A stretch of DNA of 27,443 bases from an uncultured Bacteroidota bacterium (GCA_903819815.1 CAIJFC010000304.1:1-27443), one strand, 5' to 3'; counted from the stretch's first letter, positions 1-9,384 are shown. A program made the numbers and translations. Notes: generated from the letters alone by a model not told the origin.

Positions 1-945
1 GATGAATGGATTGCCGAAAGAACTGCAGATGCAACACTTACAGGTTATGAATATTGTTCGTTACATGAATTATTAGACAGTTATACCGTTTTATTACAAA
101 AGCAAGGTAATCCAAAAACGGCAGAAGCTATAGAGACTATTTTCTACAATGCAGCTCAAGGGTCTAGAAACCCGAATCATTCTTGTATTGCTTATCTTAA
201 AACAGATAATTCATTTGAAATGATGGGTACAAAAAATGGTGAAGTGGAGCCCAACCGAAATCAAACGAGATACAAATATTCGCCCGCACATCAAGATGTA
301 GCTGTTTGTTGCAATCCCAATGCTGGTAGAATTACTCCTTATTTCATTGAAAAATCATGGCTAAAAGAAAACGAAAATACGCTTGTAAATTTGCTTTTAA
401 TGCCTAATTCTGTAGAAACAAAAATTCAAAATCAATTCATTAAAATTGAAACTATTACGGAATATCCTTATGAGAATACATTTACCTTCAAAATTTCAAA
501 TCAAACTTATGCGCAACCTATAATCAAAATTAGAAAACCAGCATGGGCTACTAAAGTTATAACTAATGAAAGTTATGTTTTGGAAAATGATTTTATAGTT
601 ATTGATAGAAAATTTGGAAATGAGGATAAAATTCAAATTGAATTTAAAACCGAAATTCAAATTAAAGAAGATAAAAATCAAGAGAAATATTTCAGTTATG
701 GTGCATTGTTTTATGCAAAACCCATTGAAGCTATTGAGCAAAGAGGAAAATCGTATTTCACTCATTTTGATGATTTAACCTATAAGCCAATTGATACCAA
801 TCGTTTTGAATTTATTGAGGATAATCAAGCTTCCTTTAAAAATGGTCAAATGATTTTGAAAGCAAAAAATAAAACAACCAATCAAATAGAAAATATTAGA
901 CTTATCCCATTTGGTAAAACGATTTTAAGGCAAGTTAGTTTTTAA
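1..945 (+). CDS. GH127-type beta-L-arabinofuranosidase, C-terminal part (cut by window start)
   Basis: The reading frame is open from base 1, so the N-terminus lies outside the window; 314 residues are visible. Members of GH127 (formerly DUF1680) remove beta-L-arabinofuranose from plant-type glycans using a zinc-bound cysteine nucleophile. In the characterised enzyme HypBA1 the zinc ligands are a Glu-x-Cys pair and a Cys-Cys pair about 77 residues later. Here Glu17-Tyr-Cys19 and Cys103-Cys104 match that arrangement, and Glu2 is close to the position expected for the acid/base glutamate. The remainder is beta-rich, as expected for the C-terminal sandwich domains. No partner sugar genes are visible, and the gene converges on a CotH gene with a shared terminator. 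Family assignment is fairly sure; the exact substrate is inference. Confidence 0.8.
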   Translation, partial: DEWIAERTADATLTGYEYCSLHELLDSYTVLLQKQGNPKTAEAIETIFYNAAQGSRNPNHSCIAYLKTDNSFEMMGTKNGEVEPNRNQTRYKYSPAHQDVAVCCNPNAGRITPYFIEKSWLKENENTLVNLLLMPNSVETKIQNQFIKIETITEYPYENTFTFKISNQTYAQPIIKIRKPAWATKVITNESYVLENDFIVIDRKFGNEDKIQIEFKTEIQIKEDKNQEKYFSYGALFYAKPIEAIEQRGKSYFTHFDDLTYKPIDTNRFEFIEDNQASFKNGQMILKAKNKTTNQIENIRLIPFGKTILRQVSF

Positions 946-1036
946 AACAAAATAATCGATAACCAAATACAGTTTCCTTTTTTTGAAAAAGATTTTAGTA
1001 TCAAAAGTTCGAAGACAAATCTTCTATCTCCACAAA

Positions 1037-1068
1037 AAAAAAGACAAACTAATTAGTTTGTCTTTTTT
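1037..1068. terminator. Bidirectional hairpin terminator between GH127 and CotH genes
   Basis: A perfect 14-bp inverted repeat (aaaaaagacaaact, loop aatt, agtttgtctttttt) has a U-tract on either transcript. It serves the plus-strand glycosidase and the minus-strand CotH gene. The CotH stop codon (1053-1055) lies inside the hairpin. Confidence 0.85.
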
Positions 1069-3113
1069 ATTATTTTTCTAATTATAATTTTATTGTTTTG
1101 GTTGATTTTTAATAAATAAATTCCATTAGCATAATTTACAAAATCAATTGAATATAAATTTGAATTTACTTCAACCCTATTTATAATTCTACCTTCTAAA
1201 TCAAGAACTTCTATTTTTGAAATATCATTTGGCGAATTTATATTTACTATATCTGAAGTAGGATTTGGAGAAACTGTAATAGTGTTTGAGATTTCAATTT
1301 CGGGAATGGCTAGAGTATTTGTAGCAATCCAACTGGAAGCTAAGTTATTGTCTAACGCAGTATCAATTAACTGAAGATAACTTCCACCACCATCAGCATT
1401 TGTAGGCCAAGGTGAACTATCGTAATAAAAAACATTATCGATAGTGTTACCAAAAGCATCAGATAATATTAAATTTTGGTTACTGTTTGATAAATTTCTA
1501 AAAAATTCTCCAAATGGACTAAAGCCATATCTGCTCAAAAAAGTAGCAGCACTACTTGCTAAATATAAACTAGAATTTGCAGCAAGGGTTCTATTTGATG
1601 GAAACTGATACGAAAGCCCTAAACCATTAAAATAGATTCCTGTTAAATTTACAAGTTGGTTACCGGTATTTTTAATTTCAATAAATTCTTGGTTATTACT
1701 AGTAAATCCTGTAATTGCTGCTGGATTGTAATTTATTTTTGTAATAACTAATGGAGGAGTTGCAACTGAATTACAACTTGAAAAATCGCTTAAATTATTA
1801 TTCATCCAAGAAATTCTCGCTAATAAAAAAGTTTTAATGGTATTTACTTGATCTGCATGTACTCCAATAGTACTCCACCTAGTTTGTTCTCTAACAACAG
1901 CTGGGGCAATTAAGGAAACTGTATTGTCAATTAATGTATTTAGAGTAGTAATATTCATCGGTTTTCCTGGCTGAGTAAGTTCATTCCATCGTTTCGCTAA
2001 GTAGCATTTGAATTGAGGACTTAAGTAAAGATCTTTCCAGAATTTAGCTCCATCATTTCCACCGTCTGAAAATTGCCATACATTGGGACGACTTCGGTCG
2101 AAGCCCCATAAAAACAAATCGTTACCATAAGTTAAATTAAAATCCCAAATAGGTCCCGCTCTTAATTTTCCATTTCTGTCTTTGTGAAAAAAAGTACTAA
2201 AATGATATCCATCAGGATTACTCGCTAGTTCATTGGACAACATATAATCTACAAAAGAGGGAATATCTATAATTGAAGGATAACCATCAACAGGGGAAAA
2301 ATTATTTACAGCAGTTGTACTGGCTAGTCTATTAAATTCATTTTGAATATAATTGTTTTGTTGCGCAGTAACTTCTGTTGGTTTCGGTAATTCGTGAATA
2401 AATACAGCATCATTTCCCGAAACATAGGATTGCATTGTCCAAGCCACAGGATCTCCACCAGTTAATTTATCGGATTTTGTAATATATCCTCCAGAGAGCT
2501 CAGGCATTGTATTTTGAGTAGTAGTAATTTTGGTGACATTTACTCTTTGCGAATCTGCTTTTATTTTTTCTTGAAATAAATATAAGCCTCTGTAATCTCC
2601 ATTTACAATTAACTCACAATATTCGGTTCGAGGTGCATAAATAGTCATATTTCTAGAAATAGCATATGAAATATAATCTCTTATTAATGATGGTTCAAAT
2701 GCTAATCCATTCAATACCCAATCATTTTCCGCGGGCATCCCAAGCAAAGTAACATTATTGTTTGAAACATTATCTGCTAATCTCGTTGTTAATCCATAAC
2801 TCTTTTTCTCCACAGATTGAGAACTAGATCCTCTAATTTCAATATCTATTCTTCCATTATAATTCAAAGAAGCTATATTATTTTGATCGGTGACAAAATT
2901 TTGAATTCCGGGCCCATTATTTATAATTTTCATATTACCTAATATTCTAGGATCATCCAAAATAGCAGCAGAATTATCAGTATTTATTATAATTATTGGG
3001 AGGTTACTACTTGTAAATACTTGAGAAAAAGTACTTAATTGAATAAATACTAATAAAATAATTAGAAATAGATTACGAATTATTTTTTTGTCAATAGCGC
3101 TATTGTATTGCAT
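1053..3113 (-). CDS. CotH kinase-family secreted protein with lamin-tail domain and T9SS sorting domain
   Basis: The protein has 686 residues. A hydrophobic N-terminus ending near residue 31 (LSTFSQ) looks like a signal peptide. Residues about 90-400 form a CotH domain, recognisable by GSSSQSVEKKSYG, the LNGLAFEPSLIRDYISY segment and GPIWDFNLTYG. CotH proteins are atypical kinases; in spores they phosphorylate coat proteins, and the substrate here is unknown. Residues about 455-560 resemble a lamin-tail domain (ITKINYNP, EFIEIKNTG). The last 75 residues are a type A sorting domain for the type IX secretion system (SPNPTSD, then GIYLLKI and a basic end), so the protein is probably exported and anchored at, or released from, the cell surface. 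It lies 154 bases downstream of the Omp85-like gene on the same strand; no promoter match was found between them. Confidence 0.88.
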   Translation of the reverse strand: MQYNSAIDKKIIRNLFLIILLVFIQLSTFSQVFTSSNLPIIIINTDNSAAILDDPRILGNMKIINNGPGIQNFVTDQNNIASLNYNGRIDIEIRGSSSQSVEKKSYGLTTRLADNVSNNNVTLLGMPAENDWVLNGLAFEPSLIRDYISYAISRNMTIYAPRTEYCELIVNGDYRGLYLFQEKIKADSQRVNVTKITTTQNTMPELSGGYITKSDKLTGGDPVAWTMQSYVSGNDAVFIHELPKPTEVTAQQNNYIQNEFNRLASTTAVNNFSPVDGYPSIIDIPSFVDYMLSNELASNPDGYHFSTFFHKDRNGKLRAGPIWDFNLTYGNDLFLWGFDRSRPNVWQFSDGGNDGAKFWKDLYLSPQFKCYLAKRWNELTQPGKPMNITTLNTLIDNTVSLIAPAVVREQTRWSTIGVHADQVNTIKTFLLARISWMNNNLSDFSSCNSVATPPLVITKINYNPAAITGFTSNNQEFIEIKNTGNQLVNLTGIYFNGLGLSYQFPSNRTLAANSSLYLASSAATFLSRYGFSPFGEFFRNLSNSNQNLILSDAFGNTIDNVFYYDSSPWPTNADGGGSYLQLIDTALDNNLASSWIATNTLAIPEIEISNTITVSPNPTSDIVNINSPNDISKIEVLDLEGRIINRVEVNSNLYSIDFVNYANGIYLLKINQNNKIIIRKIIKKTN

Positions 3114-3267
3114 ATTAAGTAATTGGTTGATTTCTTGTAAAAATACTTAAAAAATATCATAATCAATAATGAATAAGCCGAATATCCTATTCAAGTAGAG
3201 TTATTTGAATAAATAAAATCATTAGAACTCTTATTAAACGAAATAAAAGTAATAGATGAAAAAATAA

Positions 3268-5091
3268 TTATTGATATTTTACCAATTCAGGTTTTAAGAT
3301 TCCGAAATTTTCTAGTCCAAAATCAGAGGTGTTAATGGCATTTGTTTTGTAAATTGAACCTCCATCAAGTGGTAAATTAGGATAATAGGAAAACGAAAAT
3401 TGAAAGGATTTAAATACTAAATAATCGTTACTTATTATCACTCCTAACCCAATTTGAGAATAGACTTTACTTGAAAACAAACTTCTATTGTCATCGCCAA
3501 TTAATCCCATAGTGTATCTAAAATAGGGGTTTAATCTAAATCCTGTTATTTTCCAAGGAGAATATCCTTGCGTTTGAAAATTAATTAATAGTTTTTTGGT
3601 ACCAAAAAGGGATTGGCTATTAAATCCATTAATTCCGGATTCGCCATTAAGGGTAATTCTATCTGATACAACATTGGGCCTATTTATTCCAATAACTACT
3701 TCAGGGTTGATGAATTGTCGGAATTTCCAAGTGCCAATCTCCTCCAAATTAGTAAAATAAATAGCTTTAAATACAGCCGCACTTTCTTCAATTATTCCAT
3801 TATTAATGTAGGTTCCGTATTCAAAATTAGTTCCCAGATAACCAAATTTAAATAAATTTCCTAGCGCCGCTTTCCCTCCAAAATAAGTTCGATTTACATT
3901 GTTTTTATTTTGAAAACCTCCCGTTACGGAATAGGAAAAACCGGAGGCAATATCTTCGACTATATTAAAATTGAAAATATATTTATCCTGAATGTACTTT
4001 CTTGAAGCGATTCCAAGACTAGCTAAATATAAATTTTCATTAGCGTAAACCCCTAGAATATCATTTGTAATTACTGGATTTTCAACAAAATTCTTATTAT
4101 AAAATCTTGTTGTTGTAAAGAAATTAGTGCTCCGTTGGTATTCAGAATTTCCTTTAAATAGTCTCACAGAATGTCCCGCCCAATAATCGCGATAATCAGC
4201 TTTATAACGCTGAATTTCGATGACTTGCGATGGAATAAATGTAATTTCTCTTTCATAAACTTGGCTCAAGGAAAATCCCCCAGCCCATTTTGTAAACGTA
4301 GAATAAAAAGGCCTTTCAATACTAATTAATTTGGAATAATTTTGATCAAAATCGATGGAATATTCGAGGGTTGTTTTTACAAATGTGTTTTTAATATTTG
4401 GAATGATGTAACTGCTGCTAAATCCGTCATGAATTCCAATGAAATTTTTGGAATAAGAATTATTAAATTCGTGTCCTAATCCAAAAAAATTCTTTTCATT
4501 CAATGAAAAAGTCGTTTTATTACTGGTAATATCAAATTGAGGAACGGCGCTCCAAGAATCTAATATTCGAATGGACAAATCCACCGAATCTTTAGAAACT
4601 AATTTGGCTTCTAATAATAGCTCGCTTACATAACGTTGACTTCTAATTAAACGGGCTGATTCTTTAACTAAAAGAGAATCTAAGGGTTGGTTTTCCCTCA
4701 TTAAAAGCAAATTTTTAATAGCAAATTTTTTGGTTTTTATATGCAAAGAATTACCTGCTTTTAAGAAGCTGTTTTTCGGGGTTTGCAAACTGTCATTTAG
4801 ATAATAACCAAATGGATCAAAGGAGTATATTTTTATATTTCGAATGATTTTTCCTTCAAAAGCAGCATAATTCAATTTTTTTATTTTGCTAAAGGATTTC
4901 GTATTTATAACTGGATTATAGACAGGCTCGAAAATGATTTTGTAAAGAAATTTCGTGAATTTATGTTTGTTTGAATAATTTTCAATTTTACTGTATTTTT
5001 TAGTTTCTTCTTTGGTTTTAGTAGTGTCCTGCGCCATTGTTTTTTGGCAGCTGAAGAGAACTAAAAAAACAAATAGATATCTAAAAAACAT
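3268..5091 (-). CDS. Omp85/BamA-like outer-membrane beta-barrel protein
   Basis: The protein has 607 residues and an N-terminal signal sequence. Its cleavage type is unclear: the segment LFSC could be a lipobox, while TMAQD could be a signal peptidase I site. Residues about 75-180 resemble a POTRA-type region (GKIIRNIKIYSFDPFG, then QPLDSLLVKESARLIRSQRY and a beta strand). The remainder alternates short hydrophobic strands rich in aromatic residues, as in a 16-strand outer-membrane barrel. Proteins of this build insert or move other proteins at the outer membrane. It is shorter than BamA and has about one POTRA unit, so it is a relative rather than BamA itself. Substrate unknown. A short gap to the following CotH gene permits co-transcription but does not prove it. 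Confidence 0.7.
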   Translation of the reverse strand: MFFRYLFVFLVLFSCQKTMAQDTTKTKEETKKYSKIENYSNKHKFTKFLYKIIFEPVYNPVINTKSFSKIKKLNYAAFEGKIIRNIKIYSFDPFGYYLNDSLQTPKNSFLKAGNSLHIKTKKFAIKNLLLMRENQPLDSLLVKESARLIRSQRYVSELLLEAKLVSKDSVDLSIRILDSWSAVPQFDITSNKTTFSLNEKNFFGLGHEFNNSYSKNFIGIHDGFSSSYIIPNIKNTFVKTTLEYSIDFDQNYSKLISIERPFYSTFTKWAGGFSLSQVYEREITFIPSQVIEIQRYKADYRDYWAGHSVRLFKGNSEYQRSTNFFTTTRFYNKNFVENPVITNDILGVYANENLYLASLGIASRKYIQDKYIFNFNIVEDIASGFSYSVTGGFQNKNNVNRTYFGGKAALGNLFKFGYLGTNFEYGTYINNGIIEESAAVFKAIYFTNLEEIGTWKFRQFINPEVVIGINRPNVVSDRITLNGESGINGFNSQSLFGTKKLLINFQTQGYSPWKITGFRLNPYFRYTMGLIGDDNRSLFSSKVYSQIGLGVIISNDYLVFKSFQFSFSYYPNLPLDGGSIYKTNAINTSDFGLENFGILKPELVKYQ

Positions 5092-5248
5092 GGATGGTTT
5101 AATTTAAATTTCAAGTGTATTTTATGCATTTTGTTAAATTGCAATTTGACTAAGATACACAAAGGTTTAACGACATTTACTAAAGTAATAGTTATAACGG
5201 TAATTCCATTTAATATTATGTTAAATTAACAATTTCATATGTTAAATC

Positions 5249-5280
5249 AAAAAAAAGACCCGAATTAATCGGGCCTTAAA
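5249..5280 (-). terminator. Rho-independent terminator of the amtB-porin unit
   Basis: On the minus strand a 7-bp stem (ggcccga / tcgggtc, one G-U pair) with a 5-base loop is followed by eight U residues (5249-5256). It lies about 30 bases after the porin stop codon. Confidence 0.85.
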
Positions 5281-5308
5281 AATAAAAAAATGATTCAAAA
5301 TGGGCTGT

Positions 5309-6298
5309 CTAGAATCCATAAACCACAGCAAGGCAAACTTGTGCTGCTGATTTAGTAGGAGCTAAATTTGCATTAGCAAAAACTTTTTCCGAGGCATTGT
5401 CAAGTCTCACTTCAGGAATAAAAGTTAAACCTCCTGATTTAATATTTCCGGTTAAAGTAAATGCTGTATAAGAAGTATCTGTGCTTTTTGATTTAAAAGA
5501 TTCTGCACGCAATCCTAAGCTAAAATTATCTTTGATTTTATAAGATGGATACAAAGCAACTCCTGAAAAACCTGTATTGTCATAAATTCCTTTATAATCG
5601 GCAGCGTTTAAACCTAATTTAAATTTATCAGTCATTTGATAATTTGCAGTAAGGTCTAAAATTTTACCACTTGCTGATCCACTTAAATAATTAACATACG
5701 CCGTTAATTTCTCTGAAGGAGATAATGATAATTGAGCACCAACGGCATTTAATCCTAATGATGAATTGGCTTGGTAGGCATTCCATTGGTCGTTAAACAA
5801 TCCGACCATTAAACCTACTTTTTTGGAAAAAGTATAATTTGCTTTCACTCCACCATTTTGAAATGGTCCATTGGTAAACAAATAAGAAGTAGAATAATGA
5901 AAATTAGATAACGGAGAAATTACTTCATAACCTATAAATGTACTCATGTATCCCGCTGTTAGAGTCAGTTTATCCGATGCTTCATAAGTTGCATATAAAT
6001 TTTGAATGTGGTACGATTGACCATTTACATCAGGAATTGATTGTCCGGCGCCTCTTGGGCCAAAAGAAATCTCCGCAACAAAGGAAGTTTTTCCTGTTTT
6101 TTTCTTTAGTACAATATCAACCATTCCTAATGATACTGAATTTTGATCGGAAGCAAAGCTTGTTGGAATGTTGGCTGTTTTAGAAAAATCATATTTGTAA
6201 TACAAATCTGCTGATCCTGAAATTTCTAAGGGTTTGTCTTGACTAAATGTAAGTGTTGCGCTTAACGAGAATGCTAAAATGATGATAATTTTTTTCAT
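5309..6298 (-). CDS. Outer-membrane beta-barrel porin (BBP2/OmpL-like), partner of amtB
   Basis: The protein has 329 residues, with a clean signal peptide (MKKIIIILAFSLSATLTFSQ) followed by about 300 residues of amphipathic strands ending in an aromatic residue (VVYGF), typical of outer-membrane barrels. The ISGSADLYYKYDF start and the FIGYEVISP and FNDQWNAYQ segments resemble the bacteroidotal BBP2 porin family. It lies 117 bases downstream of the ammonium transporter, and a strong terminator follows it, so the two likely form one operon. Inference: it is the outer-membrane pore through which ammonium or another small nitrogen compound reaches AmtB. Selectivity cannot be read from the sequence. 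Confidence 0.78.
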   Translation of the reverse strand: MKKIIIILAFSLSATLTFSQDKPLEISGSADLYYKYDFSKTANIPTSFASDQNSVSLGMVDIVLKKKTGKTSFVAEISFGPRGAGQSIPDVNGQSYHIQNLYATYEASDKLTLTAGYMSTFIGYEVISPLSNFHYSTSYLFTNGPFQNGGVKANYTFSKKVGLMVGLFNDQWNAYQANSSLGLNAVGAQLSLSPSEKLTAYVNYLSGSASGKILDLTANYQMTDKFKLGLNAADYKGIYDNTGFSGVALYPSYKIKDNFSLGLRAESFKSKSTDTSYTAFTLTGNIKSGGLTFIPEVRLDNASEKVFANANLAPTKSAAQVCLAVVYGF

Positions 6299-6347
6299 GT
6301 TATGTTGGTGTTAGTGGTTAAAAATTGAAAATAGATATCCCCTTCCA

Positions 6348-6381
6348 GAACAAATTCTCAATTTTTTTTGAAAATTTGTTC
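6348..6381. repeat. Intercistronic inverted repeat between amtB and porin
   Basis: Arms gaacaaatt and aatttgttc (9 bp, perfect) are separated by 16 bases. It forms a hairpin in the amtB-porin transcript without a U-tract long enough for a clear terminator. It could stabilise or process the mRNA; function is inferred only. Confidence 0.5.
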
Positions 6382-6415
6382 CGAATAAAAGACCAATAAA
6401 ATTTATTGTATTTAA

Positions 6416-7741
6416 TTAAAGGTGTTCTCCATGTTGAGAGATGTCCAAGCCTAGCTCTTCCTTATCTTCGCTTACTCGAAGTGGTGTAATTTTATTTACA
6501 ATGTAAAATAAAGCATAAGAAACGGCGAAGGCGAAGACAGAAACAAGTACAAGTGCTTTTAATTGGATTAAAAATAAAGTTGCGTCGCCATAAATCAATC
6601 CTTGATTGTCTCCAACAATAGCATTTACCGATTTTGAAGCAAATACTCCGGTTAAAAGCATCCCTACCATTCCTCCTACTCCGTGACATGCAAATACGTC
6701 TAAAGCGTCGTCCACTTTGCCTTTAGGGAATTTTGATACCACTAAATTACTAACTATACTAGCTATTAAACCAATTGCTAATGCAGATGGAATAGTAACA
6801 AAACCGGCAGCAGGAGTTATAGCAACTAAACCAACAACCGCCCCAATACATGCTCCCATAGCTGAGGGTTTGTGTCCAAGAATTTTATCTAAAAACACCC
6901 AACCCATTGCCGCTGCAGCTGCAGCAACTGTTGTAGTTCCTAGAGCTTGAGCAGCAAGACCACTAGCACCAACTGCTGAACCGGCATTGAAACCGAACCA
7001 ACCGAACCATAATAATCCTGTTCCTAATAATACATAGGTAATACGAGCAGGATTTGTTTTTTGAACTTTTCTTTTTCCTAAGAATATCGCTCCTGCTAAT
7101 GCGGCCCATCCAGCACTCATGTGTACCACTGTTCCACCTGCAAAATCTAGTACTCCCCATCCAAATAACAAACCATCAGGATGCCAAGTCATGTGACATA
7201 AAGGGGCATATACAAATAAAATAAATAATACCATAAATAAAAGGTAAGCCCAAAAACGAACTCTCTCGGCAAAAGCACCAGTTATTAATGCAGGGGTTAT
7301 AATTGCGAATTTTGCTTGGAATAAAGCAAATAAAATAAAGGGTATTGTAGGCGCTAATTCCCATGCTGAATTAGCACTCACGCCGTTAAAAAATAAATTT
7401 GATGTTGGGTCACCAATTAAACCATCTATTGAAGGTCCGAAACACAAACCAAATCCAACCACAACCCATACTACGGTTACAATTACCATGGCCATAAAAC
7501 TTTGTAATACGGTACTGATTACATTCTTTTTTCCAACCATTCCACCATAAAAGAAGCCCAATCCAGGAGTCATTAATAATACCAAACCGGTTGCAACAAG
7601 CATCCAAGCAGTATCTCCTGTGTCTAATTTTAGGGGAATAACATGTGCTCCTAAAACGGTAGTTTCTGGGAATAAATAAATTGAAAAAATGGATAGTACC
7701 AAAATTGTGATGAGGATCACACTTAAAATAATTTTTCTCAT
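6416..7741 (-). CDS. amtB: Ammonium transporter AmtB
   Basis: The protein has 441 residues, including an N-terminal hydrophobic segment ahead of the usual eleven transmembrane helices. The family signature is intact (DFAGGTVVHMSAG, residues 199-211). The twin pore histidines correspond to His207 and His353 (ACHGVGG). It conducts ammonium/ammonia across the inner membrane. PII-family regulators normally control it and are often encoded beside it; no PII gene is present here, and a porin gene follows instead. The 336-base upstream space contains C-rich direct repeats but no exact TAnnTTTG promoter. The cytoplasmic tail after the last helix is about 25 residues and acidic. Confidence 0.96.
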   Translation of the reverse strand: MRKIILSVILITILVLSIFSIYLFPETTVLGAHVIPLKLDTGDTAWMLVATGLVLLMTPGLGFFYGGMVGKKNVISTVLQSFMAMVIVTVVWVVVGFGLCFGPSIDGLIGDPTSNLFFNGVSANSAWELAPTIPFILFALFQAKFAIITPALITGAFAERVRFWAYLLFMVLFILFVYAPLCHMTWHPDGLLFGWGVLDFAGGTVVHMSAGWAALAGAIFLGKRKVQKTNPARITYVLLGTGLLWFGWFGFNAGSAVGASGLAAQALGTTTVAAAAAAMGWVFLDKILGHKPSAMGACIGAVVGLVAITPAAGFVTIPSALAIGLIASIVSNLVVSKFPKGKVDDALDVFACHGVGGMVGMLLTGVFASKSVNAIVGDNQGLIYGDATLFLIQLKALVLVSVFAFAVSYALFYIVNKITPLRVSEDKEELGLDISQHGEHL

Positions 7742-7908
7742 TGTTTTTGATTTAAATTCACAATAAATGTATTAAATCATTTTATACCCCCCATAAAAAA
7801 ATATAAAAATTAGTAATTTTTATAAAATTTACAAATAGACCCCATAAATTTTAGGGGTGCTTTAAAAATAAAAATAAAAATTGCAAATTTCATAATGGCG
7901 TTTTAGAA

Positions 7909-7940
7909 AAAAACCTGCTTGAATTAACAAGCAGGTTTTT
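7909..7940 (-). terminator. Terminator downstream of kynU
   Basis: A perfect 13-bp stem (aaaaacctgcttg / caagcaggttttt) with loop aattaa carries a U-tract on the minus-strand transcript. It lies about 140 bases past the kynU stop codon and is symmetrical, so it could work in both directions. Confidence 0.8.
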
Positions 7941-7964
7941 CTTTGAGCGTTTTTCATAGTAGTT

Positions 7965-8055
7965 ATTTCACTAAGACACTCAAGGTTCGCAGAGATTCGC
8001 TAAGTTAATTTAAGTTTTGTGTGTCTTTGAGTGTACTTTGAGCTTTTTGTGAAAT
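7965..8055. repeat. CNAAG-core repeat element bounded by inverted GTGAAAT ends
   Basis: The element starts with atttcac and ends with gtgaaat, a perfect 7-bp terminal inverted repeat. The left half has cnaag-type cores spaced 9-10 bases apart (ctaag, tcaag, gcagag, gctaag); the right half has the complementary ctttgag cores. A shorter relative lies at 10633-10676. Confidence 0.55.
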
Positions 8056-8077
8056 AGCTTTCAACTAAAGTTTCTAA

Positions 8078-9352
8078 TTATTTTAAAATGCCTCTTTTTA
8101 ATATTTGACCAAATTCATACATGTCTTCAAAAGAACAATATAAAGGTGCTGGCGCAAATCGGATTACGTTTGGTTCCCTCCAATCTACAATTACACCATT
8201 TGCCATTAAATAATCAAACAAATCCCTGCCTTCACCATGAAGTAAAACAGATAATTGACTTCCGCGTTCATTAGTATTAGCTGGTGTAATTATCTCAAAT
8301 GAACCTTTTACTTCTATAGCAATTTCTTGTATTATAAATTCCAAATAAGAGGTTATTTTGTTTCTTTTTTCAATTATGGCGTCCATTCCGATTTCGTCAA
8401 ACATTTCTACAGATGCTAAATAAGGTGCAAGGGAAAGTACCGGTAAACAACTAACTTGCCAACCATTGGCTCCGCGAACAGGATCAAATTTTGGCTCCAT
8501 TTTAAAGCGTCTTTCTTTATTATGTCCCCACCAACCAGCAAAACGGTTAAGATTCATGTTGTTATGGTGTTTTTCATGAATAAAGCAACCCGAAGCATTT
8601 CCTGGGCCTGAATTCATGTATTTGTAACTGCACCAACAAGCGAAATCTACATCCCATTCGTGTAATTCCAATTTGATATTTCCTGCGGCATGCGCTAAAT
8701 CCCAACCCACATAAGCTCCAACTTTATGACCCGCTTCGGTAATCGTTTTCATATCAAAAACCTGCCCGGTGTAATAATTTAAGCCTCCTATTAAAACCAG
8801 CGCCAATTCATCCCCTACTTCTTCTATTTTGGCTAAAATATCTTCCAATCGAAGATTGTGCTCCCCTTCTCTACGATAAATTTCTACAATGGCTTCATCA
8901 GGATTAAAACCATGGAATTGCACTTGGCTTTGCATCATATATTGATCACTTGGAAACGCTTTGGCTTCGCAAATAATCTTAAATTTTTTAGGCTGCGGCT
9001 TATAAAAGGAAACCATTAATAAATGAAGATTCACGGTCAAGGTATTCATCACCGTGACTTCAGAAGGTAATGCCCCAACAATATTACTTAGCGGTTTTGC
9101 AAAACGCTCGTGGTAATCCAACCAAGGTTTTTCGGCATAAAAATACCCTTCAATAGCAAGATTTTGCCAATCGTTCATTATATCATCTACATATTTTTTT
9201 GCTCTTGTAGACATCAGCCCAAGTGAATTACCTGTAAAATATATTACCTGTTTGCCATTAACTTTAGGAAAATAAAACTCTTTTCTATATTCTTTTAAAT
9301 GGTCATGAGAATCCATTTCTTTGGCAAATTCTAGGTTATTTTGGAATGTCAT
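8078..9352 (-). CDS. kynU: Kynureninase
   Basis: A PLP enzyme that cleaves kynurenine or 3-hydroxykynurenine to (3-hydroxy)anthranilate and alanine. The 424-residue form starts at the ATG at 9352 (MTFQNNLEF). The frame continues upstream for 22 more residues of hydrophobic, non-conserved sequence, which I reject because it overlaps the probable promoter and family length is near 420. The PLP lysine is Lys244 in CSYKYMNSGPG, with the partner aspartate in GWDLAHAAGN (Asp218). It lies alone between two terminators, so it is probably monocistronic. No other kynurenine-pathway gene is in the window; the product could feed NAD synthesis or tryptophan breakdown. Confidence 0.94.
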   Translation of the reverse strand: MTFQNNLEFAKEMDSHDHLKEYRKEFYFPKVNGKQVIYFTGNSLGLMSTRAKKYVDDIMNDWQNLAIEGYFYAEKPWLDYHERFAKPLSNIVGALPSEVTVMNTLTVNLHLLMVSFYKPQPKKFKIICEAKAFPSDQYMMQSQVQFHGFNPDEAIVEIYRREGEHNLRLEDILAKIEEVGDELALVLIGGLNYYTGQVFDMKTITEAGHKVGAYVGWDLAHAAGNIKLELHEWDVDFACWCSYKYMNSGPGNASGCFIHEKHHNNMNLNRFAGWWGHNKERRFKMEPKFDPVRGANGWQVSCLPVLSLAPYLASVEMFDEIGMDAIIEKRNKITSYLEFIIQEIAIEVKGSFEIITPANTNERGSQLSVLLHGEGRDLFDYLMANGVIVDWREPNVIRFAPAPLYCSFEDMYEFGQILKRGILK

Positions 9353-9384
9353 AAATTCAGTTTTAATAATGGTAAAAATAAGAA

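Larger units (their letters stand above)
7742..8077. other. Intergenic region upstream of amtB, downstream of kynU
   Basis: This 336-base gap has no credible gene. From left to right it holds the probable amtB promoter region with two C-rich boxes (7787-7797 and 7840-7857), the kynU terminator (7909-7940) and a CNAAG-core repeat element (7965-8055). Confidence 0.7.

Noticed and set aside
496..765. Open frame of 89 codons on the minus strand
   Set aside because: It lies opposite the GH127 coding region and has the Phe/Asn-rich look of a shadow frame.
3114..3267. Hairpin tattcaa/ttgaata between the Omp85-like and CotH genes
   Set aside because: The stem is short and A/T-only with no U-tract; too weak to call a terminator.
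6492..7607. Several short minus-strand frames inside amtB
   Set aside because: They are alternative frames of the amtB gene, whose own frame is complete and conserved.
7965..8055. Possible CRISPR array
   Set aside because: The units are 8-10 bases with no constant repeat of 25-40 bases and no distinct spacers, and no cas genes are nearby.
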